From Polytrichum commune (Eukaryota > Streptophyta > Polytrichopsida > Polytrichales > Polytrichaceae), in assembly GCA_950295325.1 (NCBI GenBank), contig OX485804.1, forward strand, positions 69,294,033 through 69,354,032: DNA of 60,000 bases, in the 5' to 3' direction. How positions within the stretch are numbered: position 1 is the first letter of the stretch; every line of letters starts with the position of its first letter. The notes beneath the pieces were generated by a model. That model was not told the origin of the DNA. It saw only the letters and a list, made by a program, of their open reading frames with translations, and made no database searches. The position numbers and the translations under genes are program-made. Positions 22,868 to 35,860 of this stretch are shown here, in pieces.

Positions 22868-25800
22868 TTAGGCTGCTGCTGCTATTTTTTCATCAATAAC
22901 TTCCACTGAGGGATTGGTACATACAAGGTTCCGGTCACCAAACACGTTGTCAACCCTCCCTGCAGCATAGAAACATGGATCGTCAGAAAAGAGGGGCACA
23001 GTTTGTACAGAAACAGTTATTTCGCTTTCAGAAATTTGAGAAAAACCTCACCAATTACAAAGAACAAATTAAAGGTTCCTAGTCTGCAAACCCAAAAGAA
23101 ACTAAAAGAAATTGCAAGATAATAACCTGTTGTTGGCCAGAACTTGGATGCCCTGACCCATGATGCAGGGAATGCTGCAACCTCCCTGGAATAGGGCTTG
23201 GTCCATTCATCAGCTATAACGATAGATGCTGGATGGGGAGCACCCTGGACACAGAAAAAAAAGATTCATGTCAGACCTGAAAGATTCATCAACATCAAGT
23301 CAACCAATTTCTTGTGTCCACAGGGAAATGTTCCCAACATATTTCAGACACAATCATTCCCTAAACAGCATACCTTCAGCACATTGTCATGTGGGCTGGC
23401 TTCTCCATTCTCAATGGCACGGATCTCCTCCCTGATTGAGATCAACGCGTTGCAGAAGCGGTCCAATTCAGCCTGTATGTGCATGAAGAATCAGATATGA
23501 GCGGATGCAAGTTCATCATGGTATACTTCAACAATGAAACCATACTACATACAAACCACAGTTCACAAATTTTCTGTACTACAGAACTCGCTGACTTGGA
23601 CTGCTAACTGCCAGCCAAAACATCCAAGACATGGCAAAATGAATAGTGAATCGAGAACTGTACCTTGCTCTCACTCTCTGTTGGCTCGATCATGAGGGTG
23701 CCTGACACTGGCCATGACATGGTCGGGGCATGGTAACCATAATCCATCAACCGCTTCGCCACATCCTCTGCCTCAATTCCTGCCGATTCCTACAAGACCC
23801 ACAATAGCATATTCCACAATTTAGATCTATGGACCAATAACCCAATATGCTTTAAAAGTATACTCATTACAATGTGATAGATAATGACTGAAATGTCACA
23901 GATGTTGTTCTGACCTTGAACGCTCTCAAATCGATGATAAACTCATGCGCACAAGTTCCATTCACACCTCGGAATAGGATTGGGTAGTGGTTCTGCAGAC
24001 AATACAAGCTTGAATGAGATGATAGAACACCTCACACTTCAATCAGAAGTCTACAAGCTATCTCATGGTCACAAATGTAACAAATACAAAGGTGAGAAAG
24101 TATTTATCTCACCTCAAGAAGCTTGGCCATATAGTTGGCATTGAGGATTGCAATCTTTGATGCATCTGTCAAACCCTTGTTTCCCATCATGGCAATGTAG
24201 GAGTAAGAGATTGGCAAAATCAAGGCAGACCCGTAAGGCGCTGCAGAGATGGCACCAAGAGGCTCAGTCTTCTCAGGTCTTGGGAATCCACCGGTTCCAA
24301 TCTGCACAAACACATATCACAATGTGAGAATGATACACCTCAGTCTACAAATCCCTAAACCCCTGAGTATGGGGAACCTCAGTAGAGAATCTACAGCAGG
24401 CTCAACTCCAAACCTGGAGTTTCAGAGCATACATCAGCTTCACATGCACAAAATAAGAACCACAGTGCTTACCACAGGGTGCGAGGGCAGGTAAGGAGCC
24501 AAATGCTTCTTCACACCAATAGGTCCCATACCAGGACCACCACCACCATGGGGAATACAGAAAGTCTTGTGCAAGTTCAAATGGCAAACATCTGCTCCAA
24601 TGTGCCCAGGGCTGGTCAATCCTACCTGTGATCAGACAACTAGGTCAGGTATCGAATGAATTGCGGAATTCTGGTAATTGGATTTAATCACCAATACTTG
24701 ACAACGTCACTTTTATGACAACAACTGCTAGTCTTACAAAAACATCAAAGCACATAGAGTATGCAGCGCTTCCTTACTTGAGCATTCATATTTGCACCGT
24801 CCATGTACACTTGTCCACCATACTGGTGAATTATGTTGCAAATCTCATCAATGCCCTCCTCATAGACACCGTGTGTTGAAGGATATGTAACCTGTTGATA
24901 AAGACATGTCAGACAATTAGAGGCACTACTTCAAATCTTCAGTTCAGATGACCAGAAAAAGTGTCAGCCTCATGCACTGGATTGTGCTGATTAGTGTTTA
25001 AAATAGAATCTACTATGTCAGACTCTGATATTATAGCAAAGGAAAATCTAAAGCAAATGTCTGATGTGTGAAGAAATAAAAAGGTTGTGTGCTCATACCA
25101 TGAGGGCAGACAAGTTGTCCTTGTGTGCTTCAGCTGCTTTCCTCAATTCCTCAATGTCAACATTTCCATGTGCGTCAGTTCCAACGGTGACGATCTTCAT
25201 GCCGCACATGGCAGCACTGGCTGGGTTTGTTCCATGAGCAGATACTGGAATAATGCACACATTGCGATGTGTGTCTCCTCTAGCCTGTTGGTGATGACAT
25301 AGTTACACAAGCACCTTAGAACAATGATCCATGTAAGCACAAAGTTCCCCCTACTCCCACGCTCAATACCTTAAATACAGAATAACATGGAACTGAAGCT
25401 TACAAGATGGTAGGCTCGGATGACCATAAGTCCTGTGTACTCCCCAGCTGCACCTGCGTTGGGCTGGAGTGACATGGAATCAAAGCCAGTGATTTCACAC
25501 AGCAGGTCACCCAGTTCTTCAAACATTTGCTGCACATTTCAGAAAATAATTCTCAAGTTAGAGATATTTTCTGCCCACCAAGTTAAAACTTCTGGTACAG
25601 TGGATCCTTTCAAAGGATTGATTGTGAGAAGGCAATCAATTACCTGGTAGCCTTTTGTCTGATCTTCAGGTGCAAATGGATGAAGGTTGGCAAGTTCTGG
25701 CCATGTCACAGGGATCATCTCTGTTGTTGCATTGAGTTTCATGGTGCAAGAGCCCAAAGGAATCATACTGTGCACTAGGGAAAGATCTTTCGCTTGCAGT

Positions 25801-28131
25801 CTGTGTAGATAGCGCAGCAGCTCATGCTCAGAGTGATACCTGCAAGCAAAATCGGCAACTTTGAGACTTAGACTCAGGTCAAAACTAAGAATAATAAAAA
25901 GCCATACTAACGTCCATGTTCATCATCAACAAATCCAAATGGCTGATGTAACCAAAGAGAGAAACTCACATGTTGAAAACTGGGTGTGTCAAGAAAGGGG
26001 TATCTCGCTCTAGGCCACTAGGAAGGTGACTTTTGACCTCTGCAGCAATATTCTCAGCACTGAAGTCCACCTGGAGGTTCACAACAGAATAATGCAATGG
26101 GTCAGTACAAACTCAGTAACTGTACACCCAAACCACAAGAGAATACATCATTTTCAGAACAGGGAAAAATTACTGAGCCAACAATGGAAGGTGTGCTGTC
26201 CACTCACGTTCTTGCCATCAGCAAACACCTTGAACAGCTGGTCCACATCATCAATGCTTGTGGTCTCGTCAAAAGACAAGGTTACCTGCAACACGTCCAC
26301 CAAAGGAAAATTCAATTCATGTTCACAGCTCTCATTCAGACAAAAACTTAAACAAAATGGAAAATTCTTTTGAAACGACCAAGTTCATGATAAGTCACAC
26401 TTGTAGGGGCTGATAGGAGACTTACAGTGCTGTCATCCAACACCCTCATGTTAATTCCATGTTCAGCTGCCTTGTTTACCAACTTTTGGGCTCCTCCATT
26501 TCCAACAGTCACCTTAACTGTGTCAAAGAATGGCCCTGAGCCACATTTGAAGCCAAGCTTGCCAACTCCGGCACTGAAAACTCCAGCCAATCCATGGACA
26601 CGTTCTGCTATGGTCTTCAAACCGCCAGGTCCATGGTAAACTGCGTACATTGCTGCCATATTCGCTAGTAATGCCTGTGGCACAAGAACTTGTCAGACTA
26701 CCAGAAGTAATTCACACCACCAAAAAGTAAGGGCGTTTGCAAAGATTTAATTTCTTCTCCTATCCACAATAAGGAAAGCTCCTTACTTTTTCAAGAAAAG
26801 CCTTCAAGCCCATCTAGCAATTCACACAGCTTACTAATAGGAAATGGGGCATATCAATAACCAACCCTCAGGCAATTCATCACAAAAATGCATCACTAAT
26901 ACAATTCATGTACCTGAGCTGTGCAGATGTTGCTGGTAGCCTTGTCACGACGAATATGTTGCTCACGAGTCTGCATGGCCATCCGAAGGCATGGCTTACC
27001 AGTAGCATCGATACTCATACCAATGATACGACCTGGCATAAGACGCTTGTACTCCTGAGAAGTGGCCAGGAATGCAGCATGTGGTCCTCCAAATCCCATG
27101 GGAACTCCAAACCTCTGAGCAGATCCAACAACCATGTCCGCGCCAAGCTCACCAGGAGGCTTCAACACAGTAAGAGCCAACAAGTCTGTAGCCATCACAA
27201 CCTTCACACCATGGGCATGTGCATTCTTGATGAAATCCGTGTAATCCACCACAGTACCATCGGTAGCAGGGTACTGCACCAAAACACCGCACACATCCTT
27301 GCTACTGTAGTCGAAATTCTTGTAGTCAGAAACAACCACATTCATACCCAAACCATCGGCTCTTGTCTTGCACACATCAATGGTCTGAGCATGACAATTC
27401 TCCGCCACAAGGAAAGTTTTCTTCCTCCCTCGTGCAACATTGCTACACATCGTCATAGCCTCCGCAGCTGCAGTTGCCTCGTCCAACAATGAAGCATTCG
27501 ACATAGGCATAGCAGTGAGATCTGTGATCATGGTTTGAAAATTCAACAAGCTCTCCAACCTCCCCTGAGCAATCTCAGCTTGGTAAGGAGTGTACTGTGT
27601 GTACCATCCCGGATTCTCCAGAATGTTCCTTAGGATAACCGGAGGCACATGTGTGTCGTAGTATCCCATACCGATGTATGACTTGTTGACTTTGTTCTTG
27701 GATGCTAAAGCCTTGAAATGTTTCAACATCTCGCTCTCGGTCAACCCGTCTCCGTACTTGCTCATGTTCAGATCCGGCCTCCGGATTGACTTCGGCACCG
27801 TCGCGTCAATCAACGCGTCTATGCTCTCGAATCCGCAAGCTTCCGCCATTGTCTTCTGTTCTTCCAGTGTAGGACTGTTGTGACGCCTTTGGAATGTGTC
27901 GCTAGGTTTCAGAGCTTCAACGGAAATGGCTCTCACTCCCGCTGGAAATTCCACCGCTCCGCTTCCTGAGCCTCGGAGCAACGACGCGCCGAACCCCTGG
28001 CGAACACCGCTCTGTGACGCCGACTGCCGCACAAGTGACCGCGACGCCATGCCCCGGGACGCAGACGCAGTTGGCCTGCCGAGCGCATGCTGCAACAACC
28101 GCCTCACCGCCATTTGCTTTGCCCTCTCCAT
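22868..28131 (-). CDS. GLDP: Glycine decarboxylase P-protein, mitochondrial (15 exons, 1040 aa)
   Basis: PLP-dependent glycine dehydrogenase (decarboxylating), the P subunit of the mitochondrial glycine cleavage system; it releases CO2 from glycine and passes the aminomethyl group to H-protein lipoamide. Exons, in transcript order: 28131-26914, 26674-26426, 26285-26208, 26070-25970, 25839-25644, 25529-25404, 25284-25099, 24891-24778, 24625-24473, 24301-24113, 23992-23915, 23789-23664, 23472-23374, 23244-23127, 22959-22868. All introns are GT-AG and all phases agree; the sum is 3123 nt. The start has an in-frame TGA at 28141-28143 just upstream. Residues 1 to about 67 are Arg/Ser/Ala-rich, like a mitochondrial presequence, ahead of the family motif [10 protein letters not shown]. 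The PLP lysine lies in [18 protein letters not shown] (about K776). [12 protein letters not shown] is also intact. Cysteines at about 403 and 1024 sit where I recall the cyanobacterial redox pair. The first exon is unusually long (406 codons). Nothing is truncated, and the length is normal for the plant family. Confidence 0.98.
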
Positions 28132-28715
28132 CTCTCTCCCTCACACCAAATCCAAACCTCAACAAAAACTATAACCAGACACCAGAGCCAAGTCGCAAAA
28201 GCTCTGTTCCTAGCGCATAAAACAGGCAGACAAGAGAGGCTAACTTAAATGGAACAGGGAACAACAGAGGACAACAATCTTCAACGCCGAGGCTGCCGCT
28301 CCTGCCACCCCGCCACCTCCGAGACGCTCCCCCGCAAGCGTACCGGGATGAGAATGGCTCCCGTTTGCGGCAGGAGAGGCCGTTTTAGTCGACGAATGGC
28401 TCCTTCCTGCAATGCGCAATTGCGGGGGCAGGATGGAAGGGGAAGGCGATGGCGATGGAGCGGTATGCGGATCACTAGTTCTTTATCTTTCTCTACCTCG
28501 CAGAGCTAGCGAACACACACAGCCACCAGTTCTCCGTGTGTCGCCTGGCCAGGACTCCCACCACACCCTCGCGAGCCGGGTCCATCCTCACCCAGCCCGC
28601 GTTCCGGTAGGACGGGCCGGGTGTATCCTAGGGGACGGGTGCGTCGCGGGCGAAGGGGTCGAATGGTGGGGGGAGGAGTAATGGCACCGGTGACCGCGCA
28701 GGCAATGCTAGGAGT
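28132..28715 (-). promoter_or_regulatory. GC-rich leader and promoter region of GLDP
   Basis: About 580 bp upstream of the GLDP start is clearly more GC-rich and CpG-rich than the surrounding DNA, as is the presequence-coding part of exon 1. It ends abruptly at an AT-rich family F repeat (from 28716). I see no convincing TATA box; a GATAAAG-like stretch near 28490 on the minus strand is only a weak candidate. The ORFs readable here look like by-products of high GC content. The extent of the transcribed leader cannot be fixed from sequence. Confidence 0.45.
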
Positions 28716-29080
28716 AGTACACTAAATACTGTTTTTTTCAATACTACTAATTGTAAAACCAACACTAGCACTAACTATAAACTTAACATTGTTTTTCATT
28801 CTTTGTGGAAAAAAAATTGGGCATTATAGAATTACATGTTGCAATGACTGGCACTTGCTAAGTGATTCTTCATCCAAATTCCAATCATCCATGACAATAA
28901 TTCATTACATTCTTGTTGGGATGCAAAATATACCAAACCTTGTTTCCAATAATTGGCATGAATTCCATCCAAATTCCTGTCACCCATGACAATACTTGTG
29001 AACTTATTTCATGATAAAAGTACCACAATGACACATATAATATCATACGACAATAAATACAATATTTAGTGTAGTATGAA
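28716..29080 (+). repeat. Family F repeat, copy 1, upstream of GLDP
   Basis: About 365 bp from TACACTAAATACTG to AATATTTAGTGTAGTA. Interior: TTGGGCATTATAGA, CTTGCTAAGTGATT, CATCCATGACAATA and GGGATGCAAAATATACCAA. It abuts the GC-rich GLDP upstream region. Confidence 0.72.
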
Positions 29081-29974
29081 GGGGGTGAATGTTCGTGAGG
29101 TAAATTATATCCCGTTTCCATTTGCCTCATCATTTTTGGGAACTTTTATTTCTTTATTTCTTTACTTTATATCAGAGTTACCTTCAAAGACGTTGAGATA
29201 ATGTTTGAACATAGGTAGGGTCCATGCAACAAGCATAGCGAATCATATTACTTCCAAAAATTCCAGAGGGCATAGCAAGACACTTATGCAAACTTTTAGT
29301 TGTTGCATGAAATGTCCATTCTACATGGTTGCAAATCATGAAGATACAAACATTATGAGAACAGTCATATATATGAGGCCATAGGCTCACGTATGGTTCA
29401 GAAGCCGCTTTGTATCTAAACCACTTTGAAATGTGCATATTATATTAGTTGATTTTAGATAAAATGTTTTACATTGTTAGTTTAATAAGAAGTGTCACAA
29501 CTTAAACACACGTTTTTGTGCTTAACAAGGTTCACATTGGCCTCTCATATGCTATGGGGTTAACCAATGTTGGTTGGTTGTACACATCATGACTTGTAAT
29601 GAGCATGGTTATCACATGGTTATAAATTATAGGTATTCGCATGTTTCAAAAAAGTCAACTAACAACGAGCATATACATATATATATATACCGTAAGAAAC
29701 GTCTCCAATGAAATGTTGCTATTTTAAACTATAAGTTGCAGGAACCAAAATACTAATGGTGGATATCTTTGACATCAAGAGTGAAAATAGTGTGTATTGT
29801 GAGATCATCACTTAAATTGTACTTAATTTGTTTTATTAGTAGGGTTATGTATATGATTCAATAACCAGGGAAAAGGTGAATATAGTCACATAGAAGAAAA
29901 ACAACAAGTTTAAGACCGATATCCAAGTTGCATAACTACCGTACGCTATATATTGTATTTGGTGTTACTCGTTC

Positions 29975-30335
29975 TGTTTGTTGTGCTCAATACTACTTGT
30001 AAACCGCTTGCATAGTGTCACCCACACTAATTGTAAACCTAACATTATTTGTCACTCCTTGTAGAGAAAACAATTGGGCATTATAGATCTCCAATGTTGC
30101 AATCACCACGACTTACAAAGTGTTTTTCCATCTAATTTTTAAATCATTGACCATAATATTTTGTTGCATAAATGTTAGGATGTGGAATATACCAAAATTT
30201 ATAAGTATTTCACTACAAAAATGTAATATGGAATGACATTTATTGTAAGATTATTCACAAGAAGTGTCGTTTTGAATGTTATCATAGTGACATAGAAATA
30301 CCATATGACACTAATTACAAAGTTTAATGTGCTTG
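29975..30335 (+). repeat. Family F repeat, copy 2
   Basis: Same order of blocks as copy 1: TTGGGCATTATAGATCTCC, ATGTGGAATATACCAAAAT, TTCACAAGAAGTGTCG and CATATGACACTAATTACAA. More diverged. Confidence 0.68.
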
Positions 30336-30487
30336 TCTTCTAATAACATCCAAACCGAGCTCATGGAATATAAGCAATTCTTAACAAAATTCATAACGTG
30401 GTATTATTGGCTTCTCCACAACTTCCATAACTGCAACCATTGGTTAGTATAGGAACTTGATAAGAGACCACGTAACATTATTCAAAC

Positions 30488-30599
30488 CCATAACATTGTT
30501 ACGTGGGACTGACAATATTCCACTGAATATTCCCATATTCGGATTGAACGTGGGAATATTTAGTGGAATATTGTTAGTCCCACGTAACAATGTTATGAG
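30488..30599. repeat. Near-perfect palindrome (about 51 bp arms)
   Basis: Arms from CATAACATTGTTACGTGGGA (about 30488) and its inverse TCCCACGTAACAATGTTATG (about 30579-30598) surround a short spacer at about 30540-30547. Both strands therefore encode almost the same peptide (ITLLRGTxNIPLNIP). It is a foldback or MITE remnant. Confidence 0.85.
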
Positions 30600-31329
30600 T
30601 CTAAACAATGTTGGCAACATCGAGCCAACTTTCATACTACATTGATGGCCTCGATTAGCGTGCGTTACTATGTGGAGTTACACAGTGCAATAACATAACA
30701 TCACTCAGCTAATTAGCAATGTTCATTTGCCTTGACTTTATATTTAATCTGAACTAGTGGGATTTTGACATCCGGAGTCTTGATTCCTAAATCTATTATT
30801 AAGTCCATGAACATAACTCATCAACTAAGTAATGTTATGAATGTCTTACTCACAAGGTCAATTTTTATTAACAAAAGTTCAATAGGTTGTTCAGACATTA
30901 TAGAACATAAATTACTTTGATTCGTGAATTACTACATTGTCATTGAATACTTATAGTATTGCGTAACTCCGAATAGTAACACACACTAATTGGGATAATC
31001 AACATACTTAACAATTTACATGCTCCTTAATAGGTGTTGAAACCATGAAACAAACACACGGAAACCATGGATTACATCGTGTTTCAAATCTCTTAACCTT
31101 CTCAATACACCAAGACGCATTATGATTCAATCTAATGATACTAGTAGTTCCTATTCACTTCTCATCACGATGGTTGTCGAGCGAATTATTTTCAAGAAAC
31201 GGTGGGAATTTAGAATCATTTTCGTAGAAAGTGTGCCCATCACCGCAAATATGGTCGAGGCGGTAACGTAGACAACCCTATATTCAATCACTTTTCTTGA
31301 TCAAACACCTTCTTTGAGGGGTATGGGGT

Positions 31330-31640
31330 AGGCATGGCTCCAAGCATGGAGACCAAAAAGACATGTGTTTAAAAGATAATGATAAATACATTCTCAAAAA
31401 AATATGGTAACCATTTTAGACTCAATAGTCGATATAATCAGGGGAGACTTGTATGACCACTTCACGAGCACAAGGATCTTCACTTTGACCAGAGTGAGAA
31501 TGACATTCACACGAGCTCTAAAAATTACGAGGAATGTGGCTACAACCTCGATTTTTTGGATTTGCTAATCATCTCATACTAATCGCGTGCTTCACATCCA
31601 AGGGGTAAAAGAAAGAAAATGTAACCATTCAAGACTTATC
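31330..31640 (-). repeat. Family A repeat
   Basis: Reverse copy missing its first part: GGCTCCAAGCATGGAGACC, GTATGACCACTTCACGAGC, TAATCGCGTGCTTCACATCC and GACTTATCTACCTTA. Confidence 0.6.
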
Positions 31641-31684
31641 TACCTTATTCCCAAAATCCAACTGAACCCCCAACACCATCTCGA

Positions 31685-31924
31685 AAGGAGAGAGAGAGTA
31701 AATCACCGTACATGAGCGTACCTCTCGTTCATCCAACATAAAAGCCCCGAAAACAATACACAACCTCAGATGTTGCTTTGAAGCTGATGTGACACCAGAG
31801 TCAACTTCAACATACCATGAATTAGTGTGTTCGAGATCATTTGTGATCGGCAACCGAACCTACAAGGGATCTAAGGATGGTTTTTTTTTTACGTTGGACG
31901 GATGAGAGGTACACACTAATTCCC
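31685..31924. mobile_element. Family D inverted-repeat element
   Basis: Ends GCGTACCTCTCGTTCATCC and GACGGATGAGAGGTACAC with flanking AATTCCCCCTCC. Same layout as the copy at 17465. Confidence 0.7.
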
Positions 31925-32113
31925 CCTCCCCCTCCCGCTCCCGAAAGGGACAAAAACTGACACCGCATAGTAAGTCGGGTCTCCCCTTTCCTCGAGGCCC
32001 AAACCCACTCCACCGAGCCGCTCGGACCCTAGGTCACCCGAGAAGATAAAACAACAACACAACAACTACCAAGCCACGGCGAATTTGGGTCCGATCAAGC
32101 AATCGGGCCGAGA

Positions 32114-32253
32114 GAACGATTTGATTGGGAAATGAAGTCTCGGACGATTCGATTGGGAAACGAAGTCTCGGACGATTTGATTGGGGAACGAAGTCTTGAA
32201 CGATTCGATTGGGAAACGAGGTCTCGGACGATTTGATTGGGAAATGAGGTCTC
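32114..32253 (+). repeat. 28 bp minisatellite, five units
   Basis: Five consecutive 28 bp units, each GRACGATTYGATTGGGRAA followed by YGARGTCTY. The array is compact with few changes between units. The minus-strand ORF that crosses it (32066-32743) is repetitive in consequence. Confidence 0.85.
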
Positions 32254-32504
32254 GAACGAGGTCAACATGACGAGTCTCGAGTGTCGAATATTGAATGTGC
32301 ATGAATGGCGGGCAAGAACGAGGACGGATAATGTACCCGCAATGGGGCTTTGGTGGGTTTCTCACCAGGTGGCGGCCCAAAAGGCTGCCTCCTGAAAAAG
32401 GTCGCCGGAGGGGGGAAGTTAATTCCCATCCACTCGTGCCCACATCGGCAACCGGCAATGGAAGAAATAAAGAAATAACTAAGAATGGGAATAAATGGGA
32501 ATAA

Positions 32505-32572
32505 ACAAAAGAATGAATGAATGAATGAAAGAATGAAAGAAAGACAGAAAGAATGAATGAATGAATGAAATG
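32505..32572 (+). repeat. GAAT/GAAA tetranucleotide tract
   Basis: Imperfect runs of GAAT and GAAA, followed by GCAGT repeats to about 32587 and a (TTGG)n run near 32615-32630. It lies inside otherwise unassigned sequence. Confidence 0.8.
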
Positions 32573-32812
32573 CAGTGCAGTGCAGTGGGGTTGTGAGCAC
32601 AAGAGGCTCGTTTGTTTGGTTGGTTGGTTGGGCTCTTTGTGACCTTCCGCTGTAGGTGCCTTTTTGTGTATGGTATGGTAAATGAAGATAAGGTCGAGAA
32701 CGTCCAATGAAAGGGGGAGAATCGACCGATAACTTACTTGCACATGAACGAGTTGAGTTTGAGAAAATAACCAGCCGAAGTTGAAAGACTAAGTACATGA
32801 AAACTACACTGA

Positions 32813-32933
32813 GGGTCCCTTCCACACACGAGACTGACAGCCCGTGACCATCACACTTCAAGCGCTCTCATTGGTGGAGAAGGCGGGGCGGAGCCGGTCC
32901 AAGTTCGCTTCGCACTATGCTTGAGGGACCAAC
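32813..32933. repeat. Family C element, truncated copy
   Basis: Only one end remains: CCACACACGAGACTGACAGC, CTCTCATTGGTGG, and GGCGGAGCCGGTCCAAGTTC as far as CTTGAGGGACCAA. The other end is missing. Confidence 0.75.
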
Positions 32934-33389
32934 TTTTTTTCATCTCATTTTATTTAATTTGGTCTTCACCCAACTTTTTGATCATTTTAATTTGATATAA
33001 TTTTTACAAAAGCCGTCCTCTAAGCCGTTTTAAGTACGATGCCCCCTGCGTATAATATGGGAGTTGCGTACCCGGGAATTTGTTTTGGTGAGTTCAAAGA
33101 GGCTTCTTCTTCTGTTTAGTTGGTGCCACTCACTCTTGAGGCATCCCCTAACACTAAGAAACTGAAGAGAGCTCGCATCAAGAGTTTATGGCACTTGACA
33201 CTTTGGGCTTCCGAAACCCTAGATCTCCTAGTGGCATTAATTTCATAGCATAAAGAAATTTAGTATTGCTTTCACTAATTTCCCACACACACTAGTAGGA
33301 GATGGTCCCATGAGTATAACCACATCCATCCACTCGAATTCAAACCACAATTATGCAGACACATAGATGGTTTCTTTAATGCCCCACCA

Positions 33390-34190
33390 AAAAACTATGA
33401 AGGTCGTACAGTAGGAAACATAGTAGGATCGGGAATATGTAGCCCCAATAACAACTTCCAAATGTGAAAAAAAGTTGTCAGGCTACACAAAACGTCCTTA
33501 GGGTGGAACTTAACACCATACTAATAGCCACTAAAGTTATCCAAACGACCCAACTAGATACATCTTTGTGGACAACCTTACTAACATTAACTTAATAAAC
33601 AACCATATTCAACATCCCTCATCGCAACACCACCACCTGGACAAATTATTGATATTGCCATCACCCAACAAATATTTTGGACCAAACAAAAAAACATTCA
33701 CACAAAAAGTAAGAGCGCACACTGGGATCTTTGGGAATGAGAAGACAAATCTACTAGCTAACAAACCCCCACCCCCCACATACACACAACCCACACAACT
33801 CCATACTGGCCAATGGGAGTCCCCTCTACAATACATGATGGGATCATTAAAAACTTATGTACATTAATCAACAAAAAGCATAGGGAAAGGGTAACCAACA
33901 TGACCAAACACAAGTTCTCATACACATCAATGGCAAGCTAACAAACTTCTTTTAAAAAGCACAAGGTATCTCCAATGCACAAATTACCCAAACATTAGAA
34001 TTCCAATATGCCCAATATATGATGAATCGCACAATAAAAGACATAATATGGCATCTAACTCATGCGAACCCCAACTAGACACCATCCTAGAGTGACAAAA
34101 GAGACACATGACCTCATTACATCCTTTTTAAATGCATGAATCAATACGTTAAGGCATGCGAGTGTTAAGTGGTCATTGTTAACATTCAGT
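33390..34190 (+). mobile_element. Decayed retroelement fragment 1: RNase H and zinc-finger region
   Basis: Broken frames read GSGICSPNNNF, RYIFVDNLTNINLINNH, and KVRAHTGIFGNEKTNLLANK. This is the RNase H pattern of non-LTR-like elements, with DS-like DN followed by the AHTGIxGNExxxxLA motif. Further on, LEFQYAQYMMN and RDT-stop-PHYILFKCMNQYVK look like the cysteine/zinc region that follows RNase H in a group of elements I associate with algae and bryophytes. Stops and frameshifts show that it is dead. No ends or poly-A tail are visible, and the reverse transcriptase is not present. Confidence 0.62.
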
Positions 34191-34517
34191 TATCTAGATA
34201 TAATAGGTTCAATGTGGTTAGCATCAAACCCTTAAAAGGTTGTAGTGAGCAACAATCGAGATGCCGGTAGCTCGCTGACCCATAAAGCCGCCTCTACAAC
34301 TAAATAAACACTAACAACAAGATCGCAACCATTTTGGCGTTGTCGATTCAACTTGGGGGGTCAAAGGCCTTATTGTGACTCGGAGTAACTTAGTGGTCAT
34401 ATGGAAGGTTAGGCCCCATATGGGTAATATTTCTTGATTTCCCCTCGGTTTGCACTGGTTTTCCCAAGGTGTACTTTGATTCCGTTCTTGCAATTGATTT
34501 TTCAATTTGTGCCAACT

Positions 34518-34547
34518 GAAGAAGAAGAAGAAGAAGAAGAAGAAGAA
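34518..34547 (+). repeat. (GAA)n microsatellite
   Basis: About ten GAA units followed by AAAACAAAAAAACC. Confidence 0.9.
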
Positions 34548-35499
34548 AACAAAAAAACCATCTTGGCGGTCGCTTATTAACCAGATCCCGACTTCAAACT
34601 TCGGTTGCATTGATCTGCGCAATGGGCAACCAAATATGCCATTCCAACCAATTGATCACAAACATTCGAGGACGTGCAAGCTAAATGACAGATTGATTAA
34701 GTTGAAATTGGTTGCACCAGCAACCACATGGTGAGGTTTTGATGGATCCAAAGGTGGAGGCTGTAACAACCTCATTCCATGCAAGCTTCAATGAGAATCA
34801 GTTGCGCCAACACTTCAATTCGGGTGCACCTTGAATTCGAACGAATCTAGCATCTAATATTGAAGAGCACCTGCCATCACCAAGAAATTGAATGGCTTGG
34901 CGTTGATTTCAGGGCAACAATTGAGCGTATATGCTCCAGCCACAAACCATGAATTCGTCTCAGTCCAGGTTGTGGATCTGCAATATTTGGTCAACATGTA
35001 GGCTTCATGTGAAGGTGAGGGAGAAATCTGAAATGTGGAAATGGGTGCCAACTTCGATGAATCAGATGCCTTCATTCTCTTGCCAGACTCGGAACCTCTG
35101 CATGAGATATCCGACTCTGAGCCCGACGAGGGCATGTGTTGGTTGTTAATTTGAGGATGCACAATGCACAATCGAGCGTGAGTTGGAGTATTCTTCCTCG
35201 GAGTCTAAGAGGAGGCTGTAGCTGCTCCATCTGCAGATGCAGATTCTGATGTGCAATGCACACAAATTCCTCAAGTGTTGCATTCACCCACTCCGAGGCG
35301 CTCATAGTCCCAATCCCACGTCTTGGGCACGGAAGGTAACTTCAAATCCACAGATAATTCCCAAATTCACAAGAGTTTTGATGTGCAGTGTGCGTATGTT
35401 GCGTGCACAAATGAGTTGACTAGATTAGTTGCTGCCAAGGTCTAGGTTAGTCGCTGCCGAAGGCCACAAGGTTTGGCAGAGAGATAAGGCGTGCATGTG

Positions 35500-35860
35500 T
35501 GATTTGGTTCGTTTTCAATGTTCTCCAACTTCTACCGATCACATTTACACAACAAGAATCATGTTGCATTGGCAACTCTACAATGAAACATCTCCAGAAA
35601 CCGGATTGGAAATCGGACCTGCCCTTATTTCGTTATGGTTATCTTAAGTGCATGTGGAATGATTTCTCAGCTGGATACAGAGGTCCTCCCCATTGTATTC
35701 ACTATTGAGTGTAGAGTGGTTATTAATATTTGAAGACATAATCCAATCTCTTCTAAACATGTATCTTCATGATGTTTGCTCTTTGATTGACACCGAACCA
35801 CATTCCATAGAAATGTAGGCAGACTAATTAGGAAAATGAGCCACTTCACACCCATTTTAC
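35500..35860 (+). repeat. Family A' repeat
   Basis: TTTTCAATGTTCTCCAACTT, GGAAATCGGACCTGCC, TAATCCAATCTCTTCTAAAC and ATTAGGAAAATGAGCCACTT. Same as at 3001 and 39620. Confidence 0.63.

Noticed and set aside
26908-27492. 194-codon + strand ORF
   Set aside because: It is antisense to GLDP exon 1, whose protein is unmistakable; the frame is open because of codon composition.
28249-28509. 86-codon + strand ORF upstream of GLDP, possible divergent gene
   Set aside because: Arg-rich peptide typical of GC-rich noncoding DNA; no homology and no signal of a divergent transcript.
32066-32743. 225-codon and 199-codon overlapping - strand ORFs
   Set aside because: They run through a 28 bp minisatellite and a GAAT/GAAA tract; the peptide is low-complexity (FIHSF, SQSNRPR repeats).
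34854-35171. 105-codon - strand ORF with a mildly protein-like end (FVAGAYTLNCCPE)
   Set aside because: No family recognised, no splice or start support, and surrounding DNA is repeat-rich.
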